Positions 1 through 12,834 of a stretch of 64,000 bases of DNA are shown piece by piece. The notes beneath the pieces are model-generated. The model was not told the origin of the DNA, ran no database searches, and worked only from the letters and a program-made list of their open reading frames with translations. Origin of the DNA: Homarus americanus (Eukaryota > Arthropoda > Malacostraca > Decapoda > Nephropidae); contig NW_024726235.1 of NCBI RefSeq assembly GCF_018991925.1, forward strand, positions 1,420,601 to 1,484,600, given 5' to 3'. The translations under genes were made by a program, and so were the position numbers. Position 1 is the first letter of the stretch. Every line of letters starts with the position of its first letter.

Positions 1-1139
1 CATTTTCGTGATACAAATTTCCAGTTTTGATAGATAACCAACTTTCTGAAAGTAAATATTTCCCATTTTTGTGATACAAATTTCCCTGTTTTCTAAGATA
101 ATCTACTCAAAGATCGTAAGCATCAATTTCCATGACGTAGATTTTCCACTTTTCGGGAATTATAATAATTGGCTCTTCATTTTTTCCTTAGGAACCCTCA
201 CTATAACTTTCTATTAGATATTATAAACAAAGAAATATTTTTTTAACCAATAATGACACATTACATTACATACAAATATTATTGCACGATTGACACCAGT
301 ACTACTAGGCTAGTCCCTCACTACACAACCTGTGTACACAGGGTCCCATAAAGAGACCCAACCTGACCATGCAAGGCCAGGCAACCTTGGTCGACGTGCT
401 CGCCCATTCTATAGTAGCTCAGACAAGCCTCGGCACCTGGCCCCTGGCAGCATCACTGTCACCACAGTGACAGACCTTAGGTCATCACATAGCCCTTACT
501 AGCTGTACACAACTACCACCATAAGCCCCCTCAGAAGCATCATGTAGATCTTAGGGAGAATCAATCAGCCTCCCCAGAGACACAGTATATAGCTCTTAAG
601 AGCCTCACACATCCCCTGCTGCTACAAACATCACTATCCCTTGAAGATACACTGCCTTGTAAATAATTTAATAGCGCAACAATTGAAAAACAAAAACAAA
701 ATACAATTACAAAAGTTTGTCCAGAGGAAAAATTCATTGGTTACAAAGTGTTAGAATACGTATTAAATAAATAACTGATATCATGTAAATTCTTAAACTG
801 GGTATTTTTATTTTCAGAAGGTGCCAGCTAGAAAAACATTGTGTTATGTTGAAGACATTGTTGACTTTTGTACTTCAGTTTTATTTCCACTCTGTATAAC
901 GAATCCATATTTACTCTCGCTGGCAGGATTTATGAGATGCTAGTCTTATCTTTAATGTAATTTCTTTCTAGTTATTATTAAATAATTACAACTTGGGTAT
1001 GTAACATTATGTGACGTTCTTCCATTTAAGCTTTTAAGTGAGCTGAAGTCACTTTAGGCATTCCATTGATGACCACAGTAATGACGTCACCACATAGCTA
1101 CACAACGGTGAACAGACCACAAGAACAATGATCATCAGT
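1..1139. other. No gene seen
   Basis: This is AT-rich sequence with a moderately GC-richer block at about 300-620. I see no long open frame, no recognisable transposon protein and no tandem repeat. Confidence 0.6.
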
Positions 1140-2950
1140 AATCCACCTCATTAGTGAGACAGAAGCCCTCACTTTACACATCACAGTCAGTCCTTCCCCA
1201 CACTCCTACACCACAGCGAGTCCTTCCTCTCCTACACATCACAGTGAGTCCTTCCTCACTCCTACACTCACAGCGAGTCCTTCACTCACCATACACCACA
1301 GTGAGTCCTTCCCAAACCCTAACATCACAGTGAGTCCTTCCCACACATCACAGTGAGTCCTTTTCCCCTCACCACTCACACCTAAGCATCCTCTTCCCAC
1401 ACCTCTACACATCACAAAGAGACCTTCCTCACTCCTACACATCACAGTGAGTCCTTCCCACACTCCAACACACACAGTGAGTCTTTTCTCAAACCTATAC
1501 ATCACAGTGAGTCCTTCCTCATTACACACAACGCTGCACGTCTTTCCTTCACTCCTACAAAACACAGTAAGTCATTCCTCAATCCTACACAAATACATTG
1601 CATCCTACCCCTATTCCCACACACAGCAGTACCTTCCTTTATCCTACACAACATTGTATGTTCTTCCTTACCCCACACAACCCTGCATGTCCTTCCCACC
1701 TTCACAACCCTGCAAGACCTTCTCCCTCCACACAACCCCGGCAAGAGTTTCCACTTCACAACCCTGCAACCATTCCCTCACTCATACACAACCCTGCAAG
1801 TCCTTCTCTCACTTCTACACAACAGTACAAGTCCTCCCCTCACTCGTACACAACATTGCAAGTCATCCCCTCACTCCAAGTCCTTCCTTAACTCCTACAG
1901 AACCCAGCAAGTCCTTCCATCTCTACACAACCCCTGCAAGTCTCCCCAGTCCCACATTACACACAAGTCCTTCCCTCACTCATACCTAACCCTGCAAGTC
2001 CTTCTCTCGTCCTACAAAACCCACATGTCCTTCCCTAACTCCCCACACAACCCTGCAAGTCCTTCCTTCCACTCCTACACAACCCTGCAAGTCCTTCCTT
2101 TACTCCCACATCCTTGCAAGTCCTTCCCCAGTCCCACACATTACTACAAGTCCTTCCCTCTACCTAACCCCTGCAAGTCCTTTCTCTGCTCCACAAAACC
2201 TACATGTCCTTCCCCTCAATTCACAACCCTGCAAGTCCTTCTCCACTCCTACACAATCCTGCAAGTCCTTTCCTCACTCCTATACACTGCAAGTCCTTTC
2301 CTACCTCCTACACAATACTAGAAGTCCTTCCCTCATTTCTACACAACACTGCAAGTACTTCCCTCACTCCAACACAATACTAGAAGTCCTTCCTTCACTT
2401 CTACACAATATTGCAAGTCCTTCCCTCACTCCTACACAATACTACAAGTCCTTCTTTCACTCCTTCACAACCCTGCAAGTCCTTCCCTCACTCCTACGTA
2501 AACCTGCTAGTCCTTCCTTCACTTCTACACAACCCTGCAAGTCCTTCCCCACTCCTACACAAACCTGCTAGTCTTTCCTTCAGTCCTACACAACCCTGCA
2601 AGTCCTTCCCTCACTCCTACACAACCGTGCATGTCCTTCCTTAACTCCTACACAACATAGCAAGTCCTTCCTTCACTCCTATACAACCCTGCCATCCTTC
2701 CCTCAGTCCTACGCATTACTACAAGTACTTCCCTAACTCTTACACAACCCTGCAAGTCCTTCCCTCACTCCTACACATCACTTCATGTCTTTTCCTCACT
2801 CCTACACAACACCGCATGTCCTTCCCTCACTCCTACACAATACTAGAAGCACTTCCCTCACTCCTAGACAATACTACAAAACCTCCTTTCACTCCTACAC
2901 AATACTAGAAGTCCTTCCTTCACTCTTACACAACACCGCATGTCCTTCCC
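1140..2950. repeat. 31-bp minisatellite array, block 1
   Basis: Degenerate tandem copies of a pyrimidine/A-rich unit, of the form CTCCTACACAACCCTGCAAG then TCCTTCCCTCA, fill this block. The first third is a more diverged variant with CACATCACAGTGAGTCC. Open frames on both strands (TPTQPCKSFPHSY and similar) are periodic by-products of the repeat, because a 31-base unit cycles through all three frames. They are not genes. Confidence 0.9.
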
Positions 2951-4080
2951 TCACTCTTACATAATATTGCTTGTTCTTTCCTCCCTCCTACAGTGCTACA
3001 GTATCTCTACAGTAGTCAGTAGATAAGATTTCAACACACTGTTATAATCTGTTTTAGTGTTTACGTGGACGTATTTAACCAACACTTACATATATACAAT
3101 ACAACTTCCTGTCATGTTTGGTAGACTGAGTTATTTAGAGAATGTTCATCCTTTACTGTACTCTTGATCGTTTCTCTTGTCCATCTTGATGTCGCCTCGT
3201 CATCTGTACACCAAGTTATGGTCCTCATCCTCCCGGGAGTAGTATTTTCTGTTAATACCTGTGAAATTAAAATTTTATTCACCAAAAATAGTTTTTTTGT
3301 ATATATTGCAGGGCGACAAGAATTAAAATCACTCTTTCTTCATACTGTTATGCCAGCACTCCTCTTTATCAAGAATTTACCACTAGTCAAGTCACAAGTC
3401 ACACGAGTGGTCACAACAACAAGCAGGGTAAACACTATAATGACTCTTATATTATCTCCACCACATTCTCAATAATAACCCTCAGATTAACTCAAAATAT
3501 AGGTATCATGTTGAAGATGAATCATGAAATGCATAACTTATCATTATAAAGTTAAGAGACCACAAACAAAGGTCAAGTAAAGGAACAATTTAAGTACAGT
3601 ACAGATGACCACAGCCTAAATTAACCCTAACCCGAACCTCAGCCTCACCATACACTAGAAAAGTACAAAAGTATACACCACTTATCTCCATATAAATATA
3701 TCCTGAGTCCAGACCAATTGTACCACACTTGCACCACACACTATCACCAGCCAGGCTCGTCTACCTCCCTGCACTTGCCGTGACCCACACAATGTGGTTA
3801 CCATGCCGCCAATTACCATACTATTTTACGTAACAAATGCACAACGTTAAGCTGATTTAGTTTTTACATAATTATTATAAATTAATATATATAACATACT
3901 AGACAATGTTTACATACAGGAACATATATAAAATATAGTCCTACCTACTGAAGAAGCAGTGTAATTACCTCTCAATCAAATATATTCAGTGCCTTATAAA
4001 ACTCCCTCCCCAAAGATAAAACACTTGTGTTTTATTTTCAGTCTGGTGAATGAGATAGAGCATTTGCTACGAAATTCTCT
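2951..4080. repeat. 1.1-kb segment, copy 1 of a tandem duplication
   Basis: This non-minisatellite spacer recurs nearly unchanged at 5,199-6,297. Shared landmarks are ATAATATTGCTTGTTC, the GACAAGAATTAAAATCAC stretch and CTGAAGAAGCAGTGTAATTA just before the next array. No protein homology is seen in any frame. The open frame at 3,164-3,475 is not conserved between the copies. Confidence 0.8.
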
Positions 4081-5195
4081 CACTCCTACACAACATACCG
4101 AGTCCATCCCTCACTCCTACACAACATACCAAGTCCTTCCCTCACTTCTACCCAACATACCAAGTCCTTCCCTCACTCCTACATAACATACCAAGTCCTT
4201 CCCTCACTCCTACACAACATACCAAGTCCTTCCCTCACTCCTACACAACATACCAAGTCCTTCCCTCACTTCTACCCAACATACCAAGTCCTTCCCTCAC
4301 TCCTACCCAACATACCAAGTCCTTCCCTCACTCCTACACAACATACCAAGTCCTTCCCTCACTCCTACACAACATACCAAGTCCATCCCTCACTCCTACA
4401 CAACTTATACCAAGTCCTTCCTCACTTCTACCCAACATACCGTCCTTCCCTCCTCCTACACAACATAAGTCCATCCCTCCTCCCTACACAACATACAGTC
4501 CTTCCCCTCCTCCTACACAACATACCAAGTCCTTCCCTCACTCCCTACAACTTATACCAAGTCTGTCCCTCACTCCTACACAACATACCAAGTCCATCCC
4601 CTCACTCCCTACACAACATACCAAGTCCATCCCTCACTCCTACACAACATACCAAGTCCATCCCTCACTCCTACACAACATACCAAGTCCTTCCCTCACT
4701 CCTACACAACATACCAAGTCCATCCCTCACTCTTACACAACATACCAAGTCCATCCCTCACTCTTACACAACATACCAAGTCCATCCCTCACTCTTACAC
4801 AACATACCAAGTCCTTCCCTTACTCCTACACAACATACCAAGTCCTTCCCTTACTCCTACACAACATACCAAGTCCTTCCCTCACTTCTACCCAACATAC
4901 CAAGTCCTCCCCACCCTACACAACATACCAAGTCCATCCTCACTCCTACACAAAATACCAAGACCATCCCCACCCTACACAATATACCATCCTTCCTCAC
5001 TCCTACAATATACCAAGTCCTTCCTCACCCTACACAAAACATACCAAGTCCATCCCCACTCCTACACAACATACCAAGTCCTTCCTCACTCCTGCAAAAC
5101 ACCAAGTTCTTCCCTCACCCTACACAACCCCTGCAAGTCCACAATACACATCACTATGTCCTTCACCTCCACATCACCACAAGTCCTTTCCTCTA
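4081..5195. repeat. 31-bp minisatellite array, block 2
   Basis: Tandem 31-base units of the form CTCCTACACAACATACCAAG then TCCTTCCCTCA. Between about 4,200 and 4,400 they are nearly perfect, with start-to-start distances of 31. Toward 5,100 they become degenerate with many one- and two-base deletions. Confidence 0.92.
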
Positions 5196-5198
5196 TTC

Positions 5199-6297
5199 AC
5201 ATAATATTGCTTGTTCTTTCCTATCCTACAGTGCTACAGTATCTCTACAGTAGTCAGTTAGATAAGATTTCAACACACTGTTATAATTGTTTTAGTATTT
5301 ATGTGGACGTATTTAACCAACACACTTACATATATACAATACAACTTCCTGTCATGTTTGGTAGACTGAGTTATTTAGAGAATGTTCATCCTCGTACTCT
5401 TGATCGTTTCTCTGTCCATCTTGATGTTGCCTCGTCATTTGCATACACCAAGTTATGGTCCTCATCCTCCTGGAGTAGTATTTTCTGTTAATACATCTGT
5501 GAAATTAAAATTTTATTAACCAAAAATATTTTTTTATATATTACAGGGCGACAAGAATTAAAATCACCTTCTTCATACTGTTATGCCAGCATCTCTTTAT
5601 CAAGAATTTACCACTAGTCAAGTCAAGTCACCGAGTGGTCACAACAACAAAAGGTAAACACTATAATAACTCTTATATTATCTCCACCAGATTCTCACTA
5701 ATAACCTCAGATCAACTCAAAATAGCTATCATGTTGAAGATGAATCATGAAATGCATAACTTAGCATTATAAAGTTAAGAGACCACAAACAAAGGGCAAG
5801 TAAAGGAACAATTAAGCTACTACTGATGACCACAGCCTAAATTAACTCCAAACCTGAACCTCAGCCTCACACCATACGCTAGAAAAAGACTAAAAGTATA
5901 CATCACTTATCTCCATATAAATATATCCTGAGTCCAGACCAATTGTACCACACTTGCACCACACACTATCACCAGCCAGGCCTGTCTACCTCCCCTGCAC
6001 TGCTGTGACCCACAATGTGGATACCATGCCGCCACTACCATCAATTATTTTACCCAACAAATCCACAACGTTAAGCTGATTTTACTGATTACATACTTAT
6101 TATATAAATATTAGTATATATAAACATACTAGACAATGTTATTACACAGGAACATATATATAATATAGTCCTACCTACTGAAGAAGCAGTAATTACCTCT
6201 CAATCAAATATATTCAGTGCCTTTTAAAACCCCCTCCCGAAAGATAAACACTTGTGTTTATTTTCAGTCTGGTGAATGAGATAGAGCATTTACATGA
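5199..6297. repeat. 1.1-kb segment, copy 2 of the tandem duplication
   Basis: This copy is colinear with 2,951-4,080 and differs mainly by small indels. Both copies are followed by a 31-bp array, so the higher-order unit is spacer plus array, about 2.2 kb. No gene is seen. Confidence 0.8.
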
Positions 6298-7550
6298 AAT
6301 TCTCACCCTCACACAACATACCAAGTCCATCCTCACACACACAACATAACAAGTCCATCCCACCCCACACAACACTGCAAGTCCTTCCCTCTCTCCCACA
6401 CAAACATATCAAGCTCCATCCCTAACTCCTACATACTCAACAAGTCTACTCCAACCCCACATTACACTACAAGTCCTCCCCCACACACACACAATACTGC
6501 AAGCCCCCTCTCTCTCCCCACACAACATACCAAGCCCTTCCTTCACTCCTACACAATACTACAAATCCTTCCCTCACTCCAACACAAAACTACAAGTCCT
6601 TCCCTCACTCCTACACAAAACTACATGTCCTACCCTCACTCCTACACAAAATTACAAGTCCTTCCCTCACTCCTACACAAAACTACACGTCCTTCCCTCA
6701 CTCCTACACAAAACTTCAAGCCCTTCCTTCACTCCTACACAATACTACAAATCCTTCCCTCACTCCAACACAAAACTACAAGTCCTTCCCTCACTCCTAC
6801 ACAAAACTACATGTCCTTCCCTCACTCCTACACAAAATTACAAGTCCTTCCCTCACTCCTACACAATACTACAAGTCCATCCTTCACTCCCACAAAACAT
6901 ACCAAGTCCATCCCTCACTCCTACACAAAATACCAAGTCCATCCCTCACTCCTACATAATACTACAAGTCCATCCCTCACTCCTACATAATACTACAAGT
7001 CCATCCCTCACTCCTACACAACATACCAAGTCCTTCCCTCACTCCTACACAACATACCAAGTCCTTCCCTCACTCCTACACAACATACCAAGTCCTTCCC
7101 TCACTCCTACACAATACTGTAAGTCCATCCCTCCTCCTACACATACCAAGTCCTTCCCTCACTCCTACACAACATACCAAGTCCTTCCCTCACACATGCC
7201 TACACACACTGTAAGTCCATCCCTCACTCCTACACAACATACCAAGTCCTTCCCTCACTCCACAACATACCAAGTCAACACAACATACCAAGTCCTTCCC
7301 TCACTCCTACACAACATACCAAGTCCTTCCCTCACTCCTACACAACATGCCAAGTCCTTCCCTGACTCCTACACAATACTGTAAGTCCATCCCTCACTCC
7401 TACACACCATACCAAGTCCTTCCCTCACTCCTACACAACATGCCAAGTCCTTCCCTGACTCCTACACAATACTGTAAGTCCATCCCTCACTCCTACACAA
7501 CATACCAAGTCCTTCCCTCACTCCTACCCAACATACCAAGTTCTTCCCTG
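6298..7550. repeat. 31-bp minisatellite array, block 3
   Basis: The same 31-base unit as block 2, with variants ending CAAAACTACAAGTCC and CAATACTGTAAGTCC. The block ends abruptly at the Gypsy fragment. Confidence 0.92.
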
Positions 7551-7555
7551 CAGAG

Positions 7556-7760
7556 TTAATCACCATCTATTAAGTCTCTGATTCTTGTTTTCATTCGACT
7601 TCTGAACTGTGATAAATTATGGTCACTGTAAACTACAATTCTCTGGTAGGTGTTGCTAAGATATATGTTAAACTTTTCCAGTGCCATAACCAGAGCCACA
7701 ACTTCTTTCTCTACAGTAGAGTAATTTCACTGCACCAGCCCCAACATCACTGGTAAAACA
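7556..7760 (-). pseudogene. Ty3/Gypsy pol fragment (RNase H)
   Basis: The minus strand reads NYSTVEKEVVALVMALEKFN, IYLSNTYQRIVVYSDHN, then LSQF and a stop. This is the RNase H region of Ty3/Gypsy polymerases (NYSTxEKE..A.V.A...F..YL ... V.SDH). Just upstream, in another frame, is TSDVGAGAV, the preceding conserved motif, but the residues normally between the two are deleted. It is a dead scrap of about 65 codons. Confidence 0.75.
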
Positions 7761-7829
7761 TAAATTTTACTTACGAACCATTCAAAATCCTGTCTCTGCC
7801 TCGTCTAGTTCAACACGACTTCAATCCAT

Positions 7830-7888
7830 CTGGCAGTGGAACCCGAGGCCTCCATCATCCACAACAGGTACCTCGCCAGTGAGCCACC
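7830..7888 (-). repeat. tRNA-like SINE head or tRNA pseudogene
   Basis: The minus strand contains TGGCTCACTGGCGAGG, close to a polymerase III A box, and about 35 bases later GGGTTCCACTGCC, close to a B box. I could not fold a convincing cloverleaf, so this is more likely a tRNA-derived SINE head than a working tRNA. Confidence 0.35.
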
Positions 7889-8398
7889 ATACTGTGTTGA
7901 ATAGTATATACACCAGTGTCAACATTAGATCGGGTCAAAAAGGGCATACATATTTTAAATTTCAATTTAGAATTTGTAATAGTCTAAAAAAGTTGCTCCT
8001 ATATAAAGTTTATCAAACTCCAACATATGGTATTAGTCTTGTATTATTACAGTAAAAGATGGCACCGATTTGCAGCCCTTAACTAATACTACGTAGATCT
8101 ATCCATACTATTAATACTGAAATGTGCTCCTTAATTTGGGTTACTTGATCATCAAACACCTTTCCCTCAATACCAATATTTTGTTCTTTTTTCCATCAGT
8201 ATATAATACAGTTATCTCTTAGTTTTCCTCTTCAGTGTTCAACAGTTTACATTACCCATCATCATCTCTGACGTTTGCCTCGAGCTGCTGGAGGCTGCCC
8301 ACCATCCGTGCCTCCACACTCGCCTATTTAATTTTTCTAAGTCACGCATTTTCACCTATTTGAAGGCGCCAATTCATGATATAAGTGTTAACAAATTA

Positions 8399-8905
8399 TG
8401 TTTGATGAATATTGTTCACTTCTTTGATAACTGCCCTGTTCACACGGCACGAGAGATGAAGCGCTGGTCAGAGGAAAGGTCGAATGAAATTGACCTTTTG
8501 GACTGGCCATCTAGATCTCCAGGTCCATATTCAATAAGTTTCTTTCAGTTAAACAATACAACTTTTCCTTTACCCAATAGAATAATAATGTTGTATTTTT
8601 ATTGAAATATTTAATATCACAAATATAATATTGTATAGGGCCATTGCTTGTTAAGCGATTGCTATGACTGTTTGTGAGTGCTACCCAGACCTCAACCCTA
8701 TAGAGACCATCTGGACCCAGATAGTGAACACGTGGGAACCTGAAGACAAGCTAAACACTGGTCCCGACTCCTCCTACACACCCAGGACGAGTGTTGAGCA
8801 GTTTGTGAGGAACCAACCACCTATATAACCTTGTGACTCAGTCCCAAGAAGGCTCCAGGGGGCTATATAAAAGGGAGGCCATTGGACAGGCTATTGATAT
8901 TCTGT
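8399..8905 (+). pseudogene. Tc1/mariner transposase remnant with an intron
   Basis: The frame reads FFDNCPVHTAREMKRWSEER, SNEIDLLDWPSRSP up to 8,522. A 166-base stretch beginning GT and ending AG (8,523-8,688) follows, and the frame then resumes exactly as DLNPIETIW. The aspartate (codon 8,426) and glutamate (codon 8,703) are the second and third catalytic residues, with 36 residues between them after splicing. The frame stops at 8,826. The family C-terminal motif SVPRRLQ follows in a shifted frame with a further stop. The N-terminal half, including the first catalytic aspartate, is not recognised. The copy is inactive. Confidence 0.75.
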
Positions 8906-9414
8906 ATGACCTGTGTTGGTAAATATTAAAAGTAAATGTGATTTCCACCCTTGTATTTTTCAATATTTATCCTCATATCTACGTTATTATAAATATCTAA
9001 TTACTGGTGATTAAAACCCGAACAACAACTTAAAAAAATTATAAATATAGAAATAGATGGTACATTATAATAATGTATTAGCCCGTCAGACAGACCGTAA
9101 TACTAATATTAATGTGGGCTACAAACATTATGGTTATATAATTACATCACCCACGGTAACTAGCCTATGAGCCGCGGTTAAGATACTAAACGCCTGGGCA
9201 ATATTTCTATAATGTGGGTTGTTATATGTATGTATGTTTATATGCTGCCTTTATTGAATATATATATTATATATTACGTTACTTCTTACCAAAATCAGAA
9301 AGTGTTTAGGCTTGTGTAAACACGAAATGTGTAAGGCACGTTGTAACCAAGTACAGAGAATAAACGCCCAGCCAGACTGACCATGTGCTCGTCATTCTCC
9401 CATTAAATAACGCT
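8906..9414. other. No gene seen
   Basis: AT-rich sequence. No open frame with recognisable homology and no repeat structure was found. Confidence 0.5.
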
Positions 9415-9724
<310 letters not shown>

Positions 9725-10052
9725 GAAGTATTTAAGTGGGTGAAAGGAATCAATAAAGGAGATATAGATAAAGTTCTTATAATATCCGAGCAGGATAGGA
9801 CTCGTAGCAACGGATTTAAATTGGATAAGTTTAGGTTTAGGAGGGAGATAGGAAGGAACTGGTTCACAAACAAGGTGGTGGACGAGTGGAACTACCTTAG
9901 CAACTTTGTAGTAAGTGCTGCAACGCTGGAAAGTTTTAAAAGAAGGCTAGATCGATTCATGGATGATAGAGAGTGGTAGTAACTCTCGACAGGAGCTGCC
10001 ATGCACAGGTCAACCGGGCTATTGCAGACTCCTGATATTCTTATGTTCTTAT
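9725..10052 (+). mobile_element. LINE family A, 5'-truncated copy
   Basis: The fragment encodes the C-terminal end of a non-LTR retrotransposon ORF2: EVFKWVKGINKGDIDKVLI, then GRNWFTNKVVDEWNYLSNFV and a stop after MDDREW at 9,979. A 3' tail ending TTATGTTCTTAT follows. It matches the minus-strand copy at 10,705. The insertion sits inside the GTGGTGAAG minisatellite. Confidence 0.85.
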
Positions 10053-10260
10053 GGTGGTGAAGTGTTTGTGGTGATGGTGGTGAAGTGTTTGTGGTGATAT
10101 GGGTGAGTGTTTCTGGTGAAGAAATTCTGGTGATGAAGTGATTGTGGTGGATGTGGTGAAGCAGTTGTGGTGAAGTTATAGTGGTGAATTGATAGTGGTA
10201 GAGTGATTGTGGTTAAGTGATTATGGTGGTGAAATGATTGTGGCGGTGGTGATGAGAAAG
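10053..10260. repeat. GTGGTGAAG-type minisatellite, right part
   Basis: A continuation of the degenerate TGGTGAAGTGATTG units on the other side of the LINE insertion. Confidence 0.85.
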
Positions 10261-10704
10261 TTGTAACAGCACCTTTTGCATTAAATAGATAGTCACCCAA
10301 ATGAATAACACCAAATTATTCACTGAGTTATTAAACAATGACTTGGTAGTTGTTCACGTTACGCGGCTCAAACTCTCTCAGAAGTCGAGCGAGGTCACCT
10401 GACTAATCAAAACACAGCTTGACGCCCGCTTCTCCGCTCACAAGCTCGGAGGAGAGGGCCCAGAGTCTTACCACTAGTTAAGGGGTGAATATGTAACTTA
10501 AGTGTTAATTATATAAGTGTACTCAAAACACTTCCCTGGAGATAATTCACAATACATTCTCTCCCAAACTAAGTACTGTGTATATAATTACTTCAACAAT
10601 AAAGAAAAAACCCCAAAAGAAGTGTTTACCTCAGCCCTGCCACTTAAGAGTTCCAGAACTTATTTAAAACAATTAATGTGATACACAACAGGTATTACAC
10701 AGTG
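10261..10704. other. No gene seen
   Basis: Mixed-composition sequence with no recognisable frame or repeat, ending at the LINE tail. Confidence 0.5.
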
Positions 10705-12330
10705 ATAAGAACATAAGGAGGCTGCAATAGGCCGGTTGGCCTGTGCATGGCAGCTCCTGTCGAGAGTTACTACCACTCTCTATCATCCATGACTCTATCT
10801 AGCCTCCTTATAAAACTTTCCAGCGTTCCAGCACTTACTACAAAGTTGCTAAGCTCGTTCCACTCGTCAACCACCCTATTTGTGAACCAGTTCCTTCCTA
10901 TCTCCCTCCTAAGCCTAAACTTATCCAACTTAAATCCGTTGCTACAAGTCCTATCTTGCTCGGATACTATAAGAACTTTATCTATATCTCCTTTATTGAT
11001 TCCTTTCACCCACTTAAATACTTCTAACTTATCTCCCCGCGCTCTTCGTCTTTCTAGGGAATGCAAGTTTATTTTATTTAACCTATCTTGATATGGAAGG
11101 TTTCTAAGTCCCGGAATCATTTTCGTCATTCTTCGCTGCACCGACTTCAGTGAATTGATATCCATTCTATAATAAGGGCACTAGAACTGAACCGCATAAT
11201 GGAGGTGCGACCTAACTAGCGCAAGATATAGTTGCAATAAGACCTCTGCACTCTTATTACTTACACTTATAGATACAAAACCTAATACTCTGTTTGCCTT
11301 ATTTCGAACATTAACGCACTGTTTTCTAGGCCGTAGGTCCGTTCTTACAAGTACCCCTAAGTCTCTTTCACAAGTCGACTTCTCTAGTTTGATGTTGTTA
11401 AGGCTGTATATATTGACAGTATTTGTTCTTCCAATATTAAGTACGCTGCACTTGTTGGTGTTGAATTTCATTTGCCATTTTACTGACCACTCCTGCAATT
11501 TAAATCCTCCTGTAGTGCATTTGCATCCTTCCCTGAATTAATCTGCCGCCCTATTTTGGTGTCATCCGCAAACTTACTTATGTCACTGCTGATCCCAGTA
11601 TCTAGATTGTTTATGTAGATTATGAACAAGAGTGGGCCCAGTACTGACCCCTGGGGAACCCCACTGGTTACACAGCCCCACCATCTACGCTGACCCTTGT
11701 GTTCCATCGGTAAGCCATGATTTTATCCATTTTAAAACTTCCCCTCGATACCATGAGCCTTAACTTTTCTCAGAAGCCTTTGATGCGGTACTCTGTCAAA
11801 CGTTTTGCTAAAGTTTAAGTAAATAACATCGTAATTCTCCTCATTATCTACTACCTCAAAGACTTTCCTAAAAAAAAGTCAGCTGATTTTTAGACAAGAT
11901 TTTCCCATTGTAAACCCTTGTTGAGAATCGTAGATTAATTTGCTTTTCTCTAAATGCGATCGGATGTTATTTGCTATAATTGATTCAAGAGATTTCCCCA
12001 CTACTGACGTCAAACCAATCGGCCGGTAATTTGACGCTGATGATCTGTCACCCTTTTGGAATATGGGTACTACATTTGCCTGTTTCCACAAGTCTGTCAC
12101 AACCCCTGTGTCTAATGATTTTGTAAATAAATTTACGAGGGGTCCGCTAATCTGTTCCTTACACTCTTTCAAAACTCGAGGGAAAATTTCATCCGGCCCT
12201 GGGGATTTTGTCTTCTTTAATTTATTTATCTTCTTAAGAACATCCTCTATATTCTTTAATTTCTCTTCTTCATTTCCGTAAATATCAGTGAATATCTTGC
12301 GAAGGTCACAAATATTTTTTCCCAACACAG
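10705..12330 (-). mobile_element. LINE family A, reverse transcriptase and C-terminal region
   Basis: Broken minus-strand frames read, in order: LKKTKSPGPDEIFPRVLKEC and NYRPIGLTSVVGKSLESII (fingers), DSQQGFTMGKSCL, FDRVPHQRLLRKVKAHGIEG, VTSGVPQGSVLGPLLF, then KFADDTKIG with the catalytic FADD box (near 11,555). The thumb and C-terminal region follow, ending MDDREW at 10,770. The type is CR1/Jockey-like. Frameshifts fall near 11,500, between 11,707 and 11,879, and near 11,170, so it is inactive. The 3' tail ends TTATGTTCTTAT on the minus strand. The 5' limit is approximate. Confidence 0.88.
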
Positions 12331-12479
12331 TAAATATGGTGATAATGGAAAGTAAACTATTTATTTGACCATTATACTTCACTTGACTATGTAATAATTT
12401 ATAGCACAAAAGTATATTATTGTACTTGTCGAAAATATAACCTTTACACTGGTGATTGGAGGTTGGCAAGTGAGTTACC

Positions 12480-12695
12480 TACCACCACCATAGACACATC
12501 CCCACCACTATAAACACTTCCCCACAGCCACCACCACAGACACTTCCCCACAGCCACCACCACAGACACTTCCCCACCACCACCACCATAGACACTTCCC
12601 CAACCACCACCACCACCACTATAAACACTTCCTCACCACCACCACTTCCCCACCGCCACCACCACAGACACTTCCCCACCACCACCATTCCTCCA
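12480..12695. repeat. CCACCACCA/CACTTCCCC minisatellite
   Basis: Degenerate units of CCACCACCACAGACACTTCC. It is the same repeat class as 9,415-10,260 on the opposite strand and lies just upstream of the minus-strand LINE A copy. Confidence 0.85.
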
Positions 12696-12834
12696 CAGTG
12701 GCCAACTGATGTGCTCAAGATGGATCTGATTGTTCCTGGCTACAATATTTGACTGTCAGGTGAACAAGGTAACACCTCCTCTTACACTGGGATTTAAAAC
12801 GCTCATAGAAATCGTGTTTGGTTTAAACAAGATA

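Noticed and set aside
1239..2644. Several 80-180-residue open frames rich in Ser, Pro, Thr and His on both strands
   Set aside because: They are periodic translations of the 31-bp minisatellite and change frame with each unit. No signal of a protein gene.
1140..7550. CRISPR-like regular repeats
   Set aside because: The repeats are contiguous without unique spacers of constant length, and the DNA is eukaryotic.
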